In this document: positions 1-32,676 of the stretch, in pieces
Layout: the number at the start of each line of letters is the position of its first letter
How positions within the stretch are numbered: position 1 is the stretch's first letter
NCBI RefSeq assembly: GCF_009766095.1
Contig: NZ_LMUD01000016.1
Coordinates: forward strand, 237,515-301,514
Origin: Granulicella sp. S190
GTDB taxonomy: Bacteria > Acidobacteriota > Terriglobia > Terriglobales > Acidobacteriaceae
Direction of reading: 5' to 3'
DNA: 64,000 nt
Notes under the pieces: generated by a model
What the model was told of the DNA's origin: nothing
Database searches by the model: none
The model's input: only the letters and a program-made list of their open reading frames with translations
Translations under genes and position numbers: made by a program

Positions 1-21945
<21,945 letters not shown>

Positions 21946-21949
<4 letters not shown>

Positions 21950-24900
21950 TGACCTTCTCCCAGCACAGCGGTAGTTCCGCTATGCATCTGCGCGGGTCTG
22001 CGCCGCAGTAAAGGCACACGTGTTTCTGTGCGTTGGGGCAAGCGCTCCGCAAGATTCGCCACCTCCGGTGTTTCGAAGAGAAGACGGATTGGCATGTCCA
22101 CGCCCAGAGCAGCCCTGAGCCGACTGCTAACGCGGGCGGCATTCAGGGAATGGCCTCCCAAGGCAAAGAAGCTATCGTCGATCCCGACCTTCTCCACCCC
22201 CAACACTTGCGAGTAAATCTGGCAGAGGGTTGCTTCCACGGAAGTGCGGGGAGCACGATAGAGTGCACTCGCTATTTGCGGCTTCGGCAATGCACTGACA
22301 TCCAGCTTTCCGTTGGTGGTCAGCGGTAGGCTGGTGAGCAGGGTGAAGCTGCCCGGCATCATATAGTCCGGCAAGATGCGCTGGAGGTGTTGCCGCGTTT
22401 TCTCGATAAGCTGCCGCGATCCCTGGGTGGGAATGCTTCTGGCAGAGGCTGCAGGTGCGGCATACTCCGGACGGCGTGCGTAGATGGAATGAAGAGCGGT
22501 GCCCCGCAGAGCGACGTCCTGTTCTACATGCACAATAAAACCGGCTATTTTCAGAGTTTTCGCGATTCGTTCCAACCGGCCGTCCATATCGTGGACTTCG
22601 ACCACGACCTGTTGGATCTTGGGCCAATCCTCCGCGGAGATTCCCTGGAGCACATCCCACTCACTCTTCTCAACATCCACCTTCAGAAGGTCGATCGTTT
22701 CGATCTTCTCTTCGGCAAGGATCTCTGAGATTGTCCGCAGTTCGCAGAGGAACCGCTCTGATTCCATGCGATTCTCTGTCAGCTCTTCGAGAGCTGCGCT
22801 GGACACGGCAAGATGTGCCATCTCGTTGCGCAAATAGACGCCGAGGGTCTGTTTATCGGAGTAGCTATCGGAAAAGCGTCCGGACATTACCGAGTTGTAC
22901 TTGTACCAGACAAACTCTGCGGTTCCATGCTGGCTCGACAGACCGCAGTTGAATACTTTGGGCATTACAGTGGAATGGATCGCAGCATTTGTGCGCAGGT
23001 CGTCAAACAACGGCGGAATCGGTTCGAAGGCGTAGATCTTCGTCGCGGGGGACCGCTGGCTGACGAAAGTGGTAAACATTCCTATGTTCGCGCCCACATC
23101 GAAGACGCACCCGGCTTCGGGAAGCGTGATGCCGTGTTTCAGGTACGTTTGCTCTTCGAAAATTTCGCGACACAGAAAATCGGCTTCGCTGTGGTTGCGA
23201 CACTTGACGGTCAGGCCACTGGACAGCTCGTAGCAGTCGTTCGGTTTAAGCTCTCCGGAATGTTCCAGATGTAGAACACGCGTAAGCGCGCTGAGCGAGT
23301 GTTCCGGCACGATGTATGCCGCCAACTGCTCCTCTCCGTTGGCGTCAGCGCGGGTGATTACCGAGGCCTGGGCTATGTCCTCACAGTCCATCAACGCCGC
23401 TTCGATTTCGCCCGCTTCAATACGGAAGCCGCGTATCTTGACCTGGGTATCAGCCCGGCCAGCATACTCCAGAGTCCCATTCGAGCTCCGCCGCGCCAAA
23501 TCACCGGACCGGTACATGCGCTCACCGGGCTTGTGGGCGTAGACATCCGGGAGAAATCGTTCTGCGGTGATCCTCGGCTGGTTCAGATAGCCCCGGGCAA
23601 GTCCCGCTCCGGCTACATAGAGTTCCCCAGTCACGCCTGGGGGAACCGGTTCGAGGAAAGAATCCAAAACGTAGACGCGAAGATCAGGAATATTCACGCC
23701 AATCGGGCTTCGACTCGTCATCCTGGACATCTCGGCGGTTATGCATTCGTAGGTCACATGGACGGTTGTCTCCGTAATACCGTACATGTTTACAAAAGAG
23801 ACTTCGTCTCCATAGACACCAAACCACGATTCCAGCCATGTCGGATTCAGTGCTTCGCCACCGAAGAGGATCAGGCGCAGGCTGGACCCTTTGCATTGCT
23901 CCGCCGAGAGACGGCGAAACGCTGAGGGAGTTTGATTCAGAACCGTTACCTTTCGCTTTTTTATAAGCGCGACGAATTCTTCAGGCGATCGGGTGATCGC
24001 GCGAGGTACGATAACGAGTTTTCCGCCGGTTGTCAGCGGGCCCCAGATCTCCCAAACGGAGAAGTCGAAAGAGAATGAATGGAACAGTGTCCAGGTATCC
24101 TCAGAACCAAATTCAAACCAGTGGTTTGTCGCCGAAAAGAGCCGTGTGATATTGCCATGGGTGACGACAACACCTTTCGGCTTCCCGGTCGAACCGGAGG
24201 TATAAATTACGTAAGCCGGAACGGATGGGTGAATGGCTATAGCAGGATCATGTATCGGTGAATCTGGCCCCTCTTGCAACTCTGGACTATCGGAGGTGAG
24301 AACGAGGGATGGTCTCGCGTCCGAAATCATGTAGGTCAGTCTCGTTTCCGGGTACTGTGGATCCAGCGGCAGATAGGCGGCGCCTGTCTTGAGCACGGCC
24401 AGAGCGGTCACGATCATGTGGATCGACGGAGCCATACGAATGCCGACGATGCTCTCAGGTCCTATGGCTTGCGTGATTAGGCGGTGAGCGATCCTGTTGG
24501 CACGTGTGTTCAGCTCGGCGTAGGTGACTTCCTCATCCTGAAATACAAGGGCGGTTGCGTGAGGAGTTCGCGCTGCCTGCGCAGCGACCAATCCTGACAA
24601 TGTGTCCACGGAGAACGCACTCGTTGGGCCGTTGTATCCCAACAAGCGTGCCTTTTCGCGCGGGCTGAGAATGCGCAATGTCCGCAGGGGAACCTTCGGC
24701 CTTTCGGTGATGTCACTCAACAGCGTCTCGAAGTGGCGGGACATCGCCTTCATCCTGGCGCGCTCGAAGAGACCGCGGTTGTACATCCAATAGATCTTCA
24801 GTTGGCCGGCTTCTTCCACCGCATACACTTCCAGATCGAAACGTACGCGGAGTTCTGTTCCTGTCACCGGCTCCACAATCAATCCCGCTAATCGTCTTTC

Positions 24901-27900
24901 GCGGATGGGGGCGTTCATCATGGAGAACGTAATCTGGAAGATCGGGGGAATGTTCCGAACGCGTTCCGGCGCCAGCTCTTCCACCAGCCGCTCAAAGGGA
25001 ACATCCTGATGTTGATAAGCAGCCAGCGTTGTCGTTCGAATTTCATCAAGCAGGTTCTGGAAGCTCTGTCCCGGCCGTATCTTCAGGCGTATTGGCAGAG
25101 AATTTACGAAGAAGCCGATCATCCGCTCTAGTTGCGATTCCTGACGATTGGCGACAGGCGTTCCCACGACGAAATCGTCTTGTCTCGTATAGCGTTCCAG
25201 CAGAATCCCGAGCGCTGCCAGCAAGGTCATGTAGAGCGTCGCGCCATTTTCTTCCGCGAGCATTTTCAATCGGAGAAAGGTCGGTTTCTCCACATGCGTG
25301 ATGCAAACGCCGGCCAGATGTTCGTCGTGAACCTCGCGCGGTCGATCCATTGGCAGTTCCAGGCGCGGTGGCATACCTGCTAATTGTTTCTTCCAGTATG
25401 CAAGCCCCGGAGCCAGCGCTTTCTCTGTCAGCAAACTCCGTTGCCATAGAGCGAAGTCGGCATACTGCACGGGCAGGGGCAGCATCACGTTCGAGCGTCC
25501 CTCGAGAAATCCCTGGTAGAAGGCTTCAAACTCCTGATTGAATAAGCTCATCGACCAGCCGTCGGAGACTATGTGGTGACAGGTTCTCAACAGGATGTGT
25601 TCCTGATCTGCCAACTTCAGCAGGCGTGCTCGGAACAGCGGTCCATTCTGCAGATCGAAGGGCTCCGCCCATTCCCTGCGTAGCGCGTCTTTGAGTGCGC
25701 GCCGCTTCTCGGATGGGTCAAGATGGCTGAAGTCTTCCATCCTCAGTTCCGTCCACTTTGGTGGAAGGATCATCTGCGTGGGAGTTCCATCGACTTCGAC
25801 AAAGCAGGTGCGAAGGCTTTCGTGGCGATCAAGGATCTGGTTGATCGTGTGCTCTAGCGCCTCGCGATCCAGCTCGCCCCGGAGGCGCAATGCCTCCGGA
25901 ACGTTATATTGGGGGCTTCCACCTTCCATTCGGTCGATGAACCAGAGTCGCTGCTGCGGCCATGAGGCCGGTATCAGATTGGGCCTTGTCTGAGCGGTCA
26001 GGGCGGGCCTGGAGAGAGAGCGGCCTTTCATTGCTTCCTCGACTGCCTGGGCGAGGTCCATCAGTTTCGGGGCATCGAAGAGGGCACGAACAGTGAGCTC
26101 CACTCCAAAGGTATCGCGCACTCGGCTCATAACCTGTGTCGCCATCAAGGAATGTCCGCCGAGAGCGAAGAAGTCATCGTTTTCGCCGACGCGGTCGATG
26201 CCCAGCACCGTCTCCCACTGCTTGGCCAGCAGACGGGAAATCTTACTTTGCGGTGCCTGGTACGCCTCATCGAGACGCTGTGCGCGGCCGGCAACAGGGA
26301 GGGCTTTCAGGTCCACCTTCCCGTTAGGATTCAGTGGCCATGCGGGAAGCACCGTAACGGCCACGGGAATCATGTATTCAGGCAGGGACGTCTTGAGGTG
26401 CCGCATCAGCTCCTGGCTCAGCGTCGCGTTGGCGGCAGTGCTCGCGGGCTTATTGGCGAACTGCTTGTAATCGCTTCTGGATTCGTGAAGGTACCTATCG
26501 TTGTTCTTCTTCCACTGCGGGGCGAAGATTCCGTCGTACACGCCTTCCGCACTGAAGTTACGCCATTGGAACTCCACCCCCAGCGACTCCGCCAGTCGCA
26601 TGAGCTGATCGGGATCTTCGCCCGCGGGAACGCAGAGCTGCTTCAGTTCTCCACGGTTTTTCATGGCGGTGTCGTGAAGCACGCGAGCGGCGATCACGGA
26701 CGACGAAACACGCCGGTCAGGAATTCCCCTGATTCCGGCAGCCTCTCCCGGGCGCTGAGCGAGAGCGCTTTCAAGACGGCTCCGCCATTCGCCTCTTTCA
26801 TCCCAGGTCAGCCATTCTGCCGGTTCCGCAATCTGTTTCTTCTCTCCGATCTGCAGCAGAACGTCATACCGGAAGCGGCTCAACTCGTTGTCATAGGCTC
26901 CGCGCTTGAGGTTGATCTCTGCCCGGCCGATCTTGTCTGCATGCTTCGCCAATTCTTCGAAGAACGCGGGAGAGAGGATCAGCTCCTGCTCATCAAATTT
27001 TGCCTTCGATACCCGGTGCTCCAAATAGCTGACGGCTGTGTCCTCTTCGGCCTGATCCATTTGCACCGAGGCATGAAAGGCGTCGAGCAGAAGCAGATTG
27101 CGGACATCGCCGACGAAGATATGGCCGCCGGGTCTGGTCACCCGCGCCGCTTCAGAGAGAACTTTCAGAAGATATGAGACATCCGGGAAGTACTGGACGA
27201 CCGAATTCAGGATCACCAAATCTATGCTGTGGTCTTCCAGAAAGGTGAGATGGTGCGCTTCACCGGCATGCAGTTCCAGTGACGCAAGATCGCTCCGGCT
27301 GGCAGCGTAAGTACTCAGGCGCGCCAATGCCTGGGAAGAAAAATCCAAACCGATATATCGCTCGCACGAACCCGCGAGCCGCGTTGCGAGCAAACCAGTT
27401 CCGCAGCCGATCTCCGCGATGCGAGCGGGGTTGAGCCTGCGCAGACGCTCAACCGTCTCTTCGATCCAGATGATCATTTCCTGTGGGGGAATGGGCCGGC
27501 CTGTGTAGCTACTCATCCAGCCGGTGATGTCGAAGTTGCCTCGATCTTCCTCTCGGTTCCCATAGGTGCTTTCATAGAGCTCGCGCCAGTGCTCGACGAA
27601 GGCTGCCTGGGCCTGCCCATCGCCGCTCTCGCGCGTGATGGCGTATGCCAGTAGATGCTTTTGAGAACCGGTGCCGTCCACTCTGACCAGAGCTTCCTTT
27701 ACCAGGGGGTGCGTCCGTAGCGTGGCTTCGATTTCGCCCAACTCGATGCGGTACCCACGGATCTTGGCTTGTCGATCGGCGCGTCCCAGGCACTCGATGG
27801 CCCCCGCTTCCGTCCATCGAGCCAGATCGCCGGTGCGATACATCCTGGCTCCCGGTTGTCCATAGGGATCGGCAACAAAACGCTCCGCACTCAGTGTTGG

Positions 27901-30312
27901 CTTGTTCCAATAGCCCCAAGCAAGTCCGGCGCCCGCTACGTACAATTCACCCGTAACACCGGCCGGTACCGGCTCGAGTCCGCTGTCGAGGACGTACGCA
28001 CGGCTGTTATCAATGGCCCGGCCGATGGGAATAGCGGTTGTGGATGGGGAAACCTGATCCACCTGGTGCCAGGTGCTAAATGTGGTGTTTTCCGTCGGGC
28101 CGTAGCCATTGAGGAAACGTTTCGGAGCTCCCGCCGTGAAAACGGCTTGGACCGAGCGCGGGTCGACGGCGTCTCCTCCCACCAGCAGATCGCGCATTCC
28201 GGAAAATGCAGCCGGCGATTCCTGGGCCATCTGATTGAACAGTGCCGAGGTCAGAAACATCGTCGTCATGCGCTCTTCCTGGAGCGCAGCTGCAAGTTTT
28301 CCTGGAGATAGCACGACATCCCGCGGCAGGATGGATAGGGTCGCCCCATTCAGCAAGGCTCCCCAGATTTCGAAGGTCGCGGCATCGAACGAGGCATTCG
28401 AGACCTGGGCCATGCGGTCTCCGGGCCCCAGGATGACGTAGTCCGTATTGCGAACAAGCCTGATGATGGCACTCTGCGGAATCGCGCTGCCCTTGGGTTC
28501 TCCGGTGGAACCGGATGTAAACATGACGTAGGCCAAGGAATCTATCCGGGGGAGGCCATGTGGAGAAACCGTGGCGGGTGTGATGGACACACGGTCGAGA
28601 AGCAGGACCTCTGTCTCGTAAAGAGTTCTTTCGGTGGGTAAATTCGAACCGGTAATCAGCAGTTGAGGCTGTGTTGCCGCAATCATCGCCTGAACGCGAT
28701 GGCTGGGATAGGCAGGATCTATCGGAATGTAGGCCGCACCGGCTTTTAGTATTGCGAGCAGCGCGATAACGAAATCAGGTCCACGCTCAAGGTGGACTGC
28801 TACCAGAGACCCGGGACGGACGCCATGTTCTTTGAGAAGCCACGCCAGGCCATTCGCCTGCGCATCTAATTCTCCATACGAGATCGTGCTGCCTGCGCTA
28901 ACGAGCGCTGCGGCTTCGGGACACCTAGCTGCCTGCTGCTCGAATAACTCCGGAATGGTTCCGGGAGGCAAAGCCCGAGGCGCCGGGTTGAATTGCTGCA
29001 GATGCTGATCTCGGGTTGCGGCGTCGACTAGGGAAACCTTATATAACTTTGTGTCTGCGGATTCCAGCGCGAGCTCTTCGAACAGGCTCAGGAACCTGTC
29101 TCGATGAGCTTCGAGTGACTGCGGTGTGTAGTGATCGGCGTTGGCGTAGAACTCCATTTGCAGGTCGCCGTTCAGGCGGTGGTCGTAAATCGCGATCTGT
29201 AGATCGTCCTCTCGCCAGTTGCCTACGTTTCGCACCATGGCTGCGCATCCGGCGAAGCGCACGCTGTAATCGAAAGAGACGACGTTGAGAGTCGTTCCGT
29301 ATAAACCTGGATCGTTGGGCCGGACACCCAGATCTCTGCGCAGGTCTTCCAGTGAATAGCGCTGGTGCCGTACCATCTGCTGTATTCGCTTGGAAGTGAG
29401 AGCGAAGAGATCTTGCAGACAGTCTTCCGGGGCCAAGGTCAACCGGAGAGGTAAGACCTTCGACATCATTCCACAGGCAAGGCGAGTCGGTTTCCCGATT
29501 CGTCCCGTCAATCCCATGCCAATTACAAGATCACGGGTACCCGTAAACCGGTACAGAGAGAGCGCCACTGCGGAGAGTGCGTGCCCGGGCAGGTTCTTTA
29601 TCGAAGCCGCGACGTGACGGGGAATAGCACCCCTGCTGCGAAGAAACCTGGTTGGATGTGTCGGCAACTTGCCACAGAGAGTGGCGGGCTCGGGGCGTTC
29701 TGCCAACTGGCGAACCCAGTACTCCCGATCCAATTCGAAATTCGAAGACTGGCGATAGATCTCTTCCGTGGCTAGAAGGTCGGACCAGCTGCCAAACGGT
29801 TGCTGCTCGGGCTGCCGGCCCTCGGCAAGGTCGGAATAGGCCTGAGCTACACGCCGCACGAGCAGTGCGACGCTGAATCCGTCCATAGAAAGATGGTGAT
29901 AGCGCGCATACCAGAAGTAGCGGTCAGCTGCGACCCGGAAAAGTGCATATTGAAACAGTGGACCTTGAGCCAGATCCGCAGCCTGCTGCATATCGCGATA
30001 CATCCACGATTCCGCGGCGGTTTGTGGACCCGCTTCGTGGCTTACATCGATAACGGCAAGCGTCCAATCCGACTCGGCTTCCCGATGCTGTCTGGGTTCG
30101 CCATCGACTTCGATGAAACGAAGATGAAGGGAATCGGTCCGACGGACGACGCTGCGCAACGCGGCCTCAAAGAGGGTTACGTCGATACGGCCATCGATAT
30201 CGAGGTATTCGCCAATGTTGTAGAGGGGACTGGACGGATCCAGAGCCTGCGCGAACCAAATACTTCGTTGCGCGATGGTAAGCGGACTGCGAGTTGTATC
30301 GGACCAAGCCAT
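21946..30312 (-). CDS. Dimodular NRPS (protein 1): C-A-nMT-T-C-A-FkbM-T
   Basis: First NRPS subunit of the assembly line, 2788 residues from ATG 30312. That start is about ten residues before the first C-domain motif LTIAQRSIWFAQ, with a weak GAGAA upstream. An in-frame GTG at 30393 with GAGAG five bases before it is the alternative and would add 27 residues of no recognisable domain. Module 1 carries an N-methyltransferase and module 2 an FkbM-type methyltransferase, each between A8 and A9. The protein ends about 50 residues after the last carrier motif (ALGGHSLN near 22160) and its TGA overlaps the GTG of protein 2 by GTGA. The N-terminal C domain (YHHLSMDG near 29895) resembles EntF/DhbF-type domains that accept a donor from another protein, so the peptide may begin with an acyl or aryl cap. 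No loading enzyme is visible. Confidence 0.95.
22040..25985 (-). other. NRPS protein 1 module 2: C-A-FkbM-T, O-Me-Thr predicted
   Basis: C about 25985-24660 (HHIVSDGWS near 25570). A core about 24640-23390: YTSGSTGKPKG near 24190, FDFSVWEIW, FGGEALNP, NMYGITETTVHVT near 23775, GRADTQVKIRGFR near 23440. FkbM-type insert about 23320-22460. LPDYMMP and NGKLDVSALP near 22300; T about 22250-22040. Eye-read code DFWNLGMVH(K), one Ile-to-Leu change from the Thr code. Confidence 0.8.
22460..23320 (-). other. FkbM-type methyltransferase domain inside a Thr A domain (copy 1)
   Basis: SAM-binding FDVGANIGMFT near 23090, FEPIPPLFDDLRTN near 23010, TIDLLKVDVEKSEWDVLQG near 22660, end near YARRPEY. Aligned by eye with the copy at 15238-16100 it is mostly identical over its whole length, as are the flanking A-domain halves. 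The two modules therefore arose by duplication. Confidence 0.8.
26040..30300 (-). other. NRPS protein 1 module 1: C-A-nMT-T, N-Me-Val/Ile predicted
   Basis: Starter-position C domain about 30300-29040 (HHLSMDGF near 29893). A core about 29010-27715: FTSGSTGEPKG near 28510, NGYGPTENTTF near 28095, GRADRQAKIRGYR near 27770. N-methyltransferase about 27600-26780: FDITGWMSSYTGRPIPP near 27510, SAM motif EIGCGTGLL near 27420. NGKVDLKALP near 26310; T about 26260-26040 with ALGGHSLM. Eye-read code DAFFLGGTF(K) is of the Val/Ile family but not an exact match to a code I recall. Confidence 0.8.
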
Positions 30313-30454
30313 GTATGGAGTGTTCTCAGAAAGCGAGCATCTGGAAACAAACCATGGAAGAGTGGATGAAAACAATTTAGAACAGCGACGCACTTCGACT
30401 CTCGTGACGGTCGATTCGGCGTTCTGAGATGCTATTTATGAGGTATGAGGGCCG

Positions 30455-30724
30455 CTATTTCTGGGGGCTCTGAGCTTCGGCTTCGGCGACCTGATCTTCT
30501 ATGGTTGCTGCAATTTCATCTTGCAGCTCCCGCAATTTGTTACCGAAAGATAGTCCACCTTTAACGGCTCCCCGAAAGATTTCCCGTTGATATTTTGCAA
30601 CGAAAAATCCGACGGTTCCCGCGGCCGCGAGCTGGAATAAAGTCCCGCTCCACGACCGCTTGGAATGATTCTGACCGTTTATGGGAGTGATGGAAGAAGC
30701 TTGATCCGGAAGAAAAGTGCTCAC
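30455..30724 (-). CDS. Small membrane-associated protein of unknown function
   Basis: 89 residues from GTG 30724. A single hydrophobic stretch (residues about 28-43, LFQLAAAGTVGFFVAK) is followed by an amphipathic, acidic C-terminal helix (LRELQDEIAATIEDQVAEAE). This layout is reminiscent of DUF5132-type proteins, but I cannot assign the family. The start overlaps the stop of the upstream small gene by GTGA, so the pair is coupled. It lies about 60-140 bases upstream of NRPS protein 1 with no obvious terminator, so it probably belongs to the same transcript. No enzymatic motif is seen. Confidence 0.6.
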   Translation of the reverse strand: MSTFLPDQASSITPINGQNHSKRSWSGTLFQLAAAGTVGFFVAKYQREIFRGAVKGGLSFGNKLRELQDEIAATIEDQVAEAEAQSPQK

Positions 30725-31059
30725 CGCTGAGAGGCTCTTTTCCCAGGTGTTCTTTTGACGACCGGCTCAGAGTGCTCTTCATCCTCTTCAGCACGAGCAC
30801 GTTCGAAGGCTTCTACACGTTCCTTACCTAACTGCCAAAGGTGCTTGCCGGAGTTGGCACGCGCAATGGAGTTCGCCGAAACAAGCAGCAACCCGGGGAC
30901 ACCGAAAGCAGCGCCGGCCGCAACGCCAAGTAGGCTGTGAATCAGGCCCTGTTTAAGTTCTTTGTCGACGTAAAGGCTGAAACCGGGAAGACCCAAATCA
31001 AGGGTCGCCTTTGCAATCTTTCCTGCCGTTGAATCACTTACAAACTGAGTCTGTTCCAT
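30721..31059 (-). CDS. Small membrane-associated protein of unknown function
   Basis: 112 residues. ATG 31059 is preceded by GGAGG with good spacing (GGAGGAAAGGCACGT before ATG). Residues about 35-65 form a glycine- and alanine-rich hydrophobic segment (LIHSLLGVAAGAAFGVPGLL) that could span the membrane as a hairpin; the C-terminal 35 residues are charged and end very basic. No named family recognised with confidence (weak likeness to DUF6072). First gene of the putative NRPS transcript; role in synthesis, export or localisation is unknown. Confidence 0.65.
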   Translation of the reverse strand: MEQTQFVSDSTAGKIAKATLDLGLPGFSLYVDKELKQGLIHSLLGVAAGAAFGVPGLLLVSANSIARANSGKHLWQLGKERVEAFERARAEEDEEHSEPVVKRTPGKRASQR

Positions 31060-31116
31060 ACGTGCCTTTCCTCCATGAGTCTCTGCGTAGACTGAAATTA
31101 ACTATATGGTGCAACT

Positions 31117-31145
31117 ATTTTTCATGCGCGCCGATGAATTGTCAA
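31117..31145 (-). promoter_or_regulatory. Candidate sigma70-type promoter for the NRPS operon
   Basis: Reading the minus strand: a perfect -35 TTGACA (31145-31140), a 17-base spacer, and AAAAAT (31122-31117) as a -10 matching four of six consensus bases. It lies about 60 bases upstream of ATG 31059. Sequence match only; no operator or riboswitch could be recognised. Confidence 0.4.
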
Positions 31146-31759
31146 TGAATAGCGGAAACAAGAAACACAAACTGGAATTTCCGGCGATCCTTGGAATTCA
31201 GCGGCTTACCTACAAGTTACTATGCACAACTATACTCCAAGTTTGGACTGAGAAGTATGTCCATCCGAAAAATTCGATCTGCATTCCGTGAGGGGAAACG
31301 CACGCGAATGCGGAGAACGCTAACCCTTGGAAAAATGCCAGGCACGATCATTCGCCCCGGCTGCCCAAGCGGCTGCAGAAACGGTCACGTACTTTCCTGA
31401 GAGCTGGAGCCCACTTACGGAGAAACCGGAGGTCTCGATCAATCCGCAATCCCGAGATCCAACCAATTTCTGAGAGTGCTTCCAATAGCAGCACGATGTT
31501 TTGAGATCAACTACCGAAGACCCCACCATATCTTGCCAGCCTAAGTTTGTGCTCCCCCAATGTTCCTGTTCCTCGGCCGTTCGCTTCGCTCTTTACCGCC
31601 GGTGACAGCAAGCATGTTGAAGTCGCTTATCAGGTAGCACCCTAATTGTGGGTCTTTTGCGAGAAGAGTGAAGGAGGGATGAATTCAACGATCAACAAAC
31701 TGCCCGTTCAGCGGAGTTACCGGGGCAGTTCTTGAGAATCGTGATTGCTTCTGTGTCCC
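31146..31759 (+). other. Intergenic stretch, no supported gene
   Basis: About 600 bases without a convincing gene. Short open frames exist on both strands but none resembles a protein family or has a suitable start. A strong AAGGAGGG at 31671 precedes an ATG at 31679, but that frame closes after 18 codons. The right half may be decayed remains of the 5' part of the recombinase pseudogene. Confidence 0.5.
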
Positions 31760-32350
31760 GACGCCAGTGCAGAACGTGTTTGGCGCCAAAGTCGAAACAA
31801 CGCTGAAGAGCACGCTGCCGGCACTGTACAAACACGCTATCCGACATGAGTGGCTCACTTAAATCCGATCAGCCGTGTGAGGACCTCGCAGAAGCGTCTT
31901 CGTGACAAACACGTTCTTACGCCCGAAGAGTTCCAGCGTCTGGTAGAACAGCTCTCTATAGGTGATCGAGCCATAGTATTGCTCGTTGGGAGCGCGGGAT
32001 TACGCCGATCGGAAATGATTGCACTCACCTGGTCGGAACTAGACGTCAGAACGATTGAGGGCCATGTTCTGCGTTCCTGTGTGCGCAACAGACCGACGAA
32101 TGCTTTCGGAATATCAAAGCACGCTAGGAGTTGGGTGGTCTCGAGATGACGGTTTCGGAGCTTCCGTACGATGCATTCCAGTTTGATGCTGCGGACGGGA
32201 GCAAGGCCGGAAGTCATCCGTGAGAATATGGGGCACGCCCATATTGACGTTACGCAGAACGTCTATGGGCGCAGTTGGTGGGAGGAACGGTGGAGGCGGT
32301 CACGCGGACCATCGACGCGGTGTTTCTCGCGCAATTGGAGGCCCCTGATA

Positions 32351-32352
<2 letters not shown>
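31760..32352 (+). pseudogene. Tyrosine recombinase (phage-type integrase) remnant
   Basis: Integrase homology is spread over at least four frame segments. (1) About 31783-31860: LYKHAIRHEWLT, the end of the core-binding domain. (2) 31850-32149: LNPISRVRTSQKR then GLRRSEMIALTW, which carries the first catalytic Arg, ending at a stop. (3) About 32160-32290: [20 protein letters not shown] and [10 protein letters not shown], which carry the box II His region and the candidate catalytic Tyr. (4) About 32287-32352: [17 protein letters not shown]. The block between the first Arg and box II is scrambled or lost, so the enzyme cannot be functional. The reading direction ends at the 3' end of a tRNA gene, the usual layout of an integrase beside its attachment site. 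The 5' end is not definable. Confidence 0.75.
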
Positions 32353-32456
<104 letters not shown>

Positions 32457-32612
32457 AATGTGTTGCGGTAAGATGCCGATGAGAGGTGCGTTCCGTGAGG
32501 CTCAAGCGCGCGGGTGGGCTTGCTGGATCGCTGTACCGACTCAGTTAGTTTAGCAGAGATTGTGGCGTGGGGTGAAGGGTGCGGGTTTCGCCGTGACGCT
32601 TCTTTGCGGAAG

Positions 32613-32648
32613 ACGAAAGGGGAGGAGATTGCTCTCCTCCCCTTTCGT
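32613..32648 (-). terminator. Strong hairpin downstream of the OmpA-like gene
   Basis: Perfect 15-base-pair stem (ACGAAAGGGGAGGAG with CTCCTCCCCTTTCGT) and a 6-base loop, 28 bases after the stop at 32677. No T-run follows on the minus strand, so intrinsic termination is likely but not textbook; it could work in either direction. Confidence 0.6.
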
Positions 32649-32676
32649 GATGTAGCGCTGGTCTGCAACGCTACGG

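Noticed and set aside
31106-31291. 61-codon plus-strand ORF upstream of the NRPS operon
   Set aside because: No ribosome-binding site and no recognisable protein; it covers the probable NRPS promoter.
31679-31735. 18-codon ORF behind a strong ribosome-binding site
   Set aside because: Too short to support and resembles nothing; it may be the decayed start of a gene lost with the integrase.
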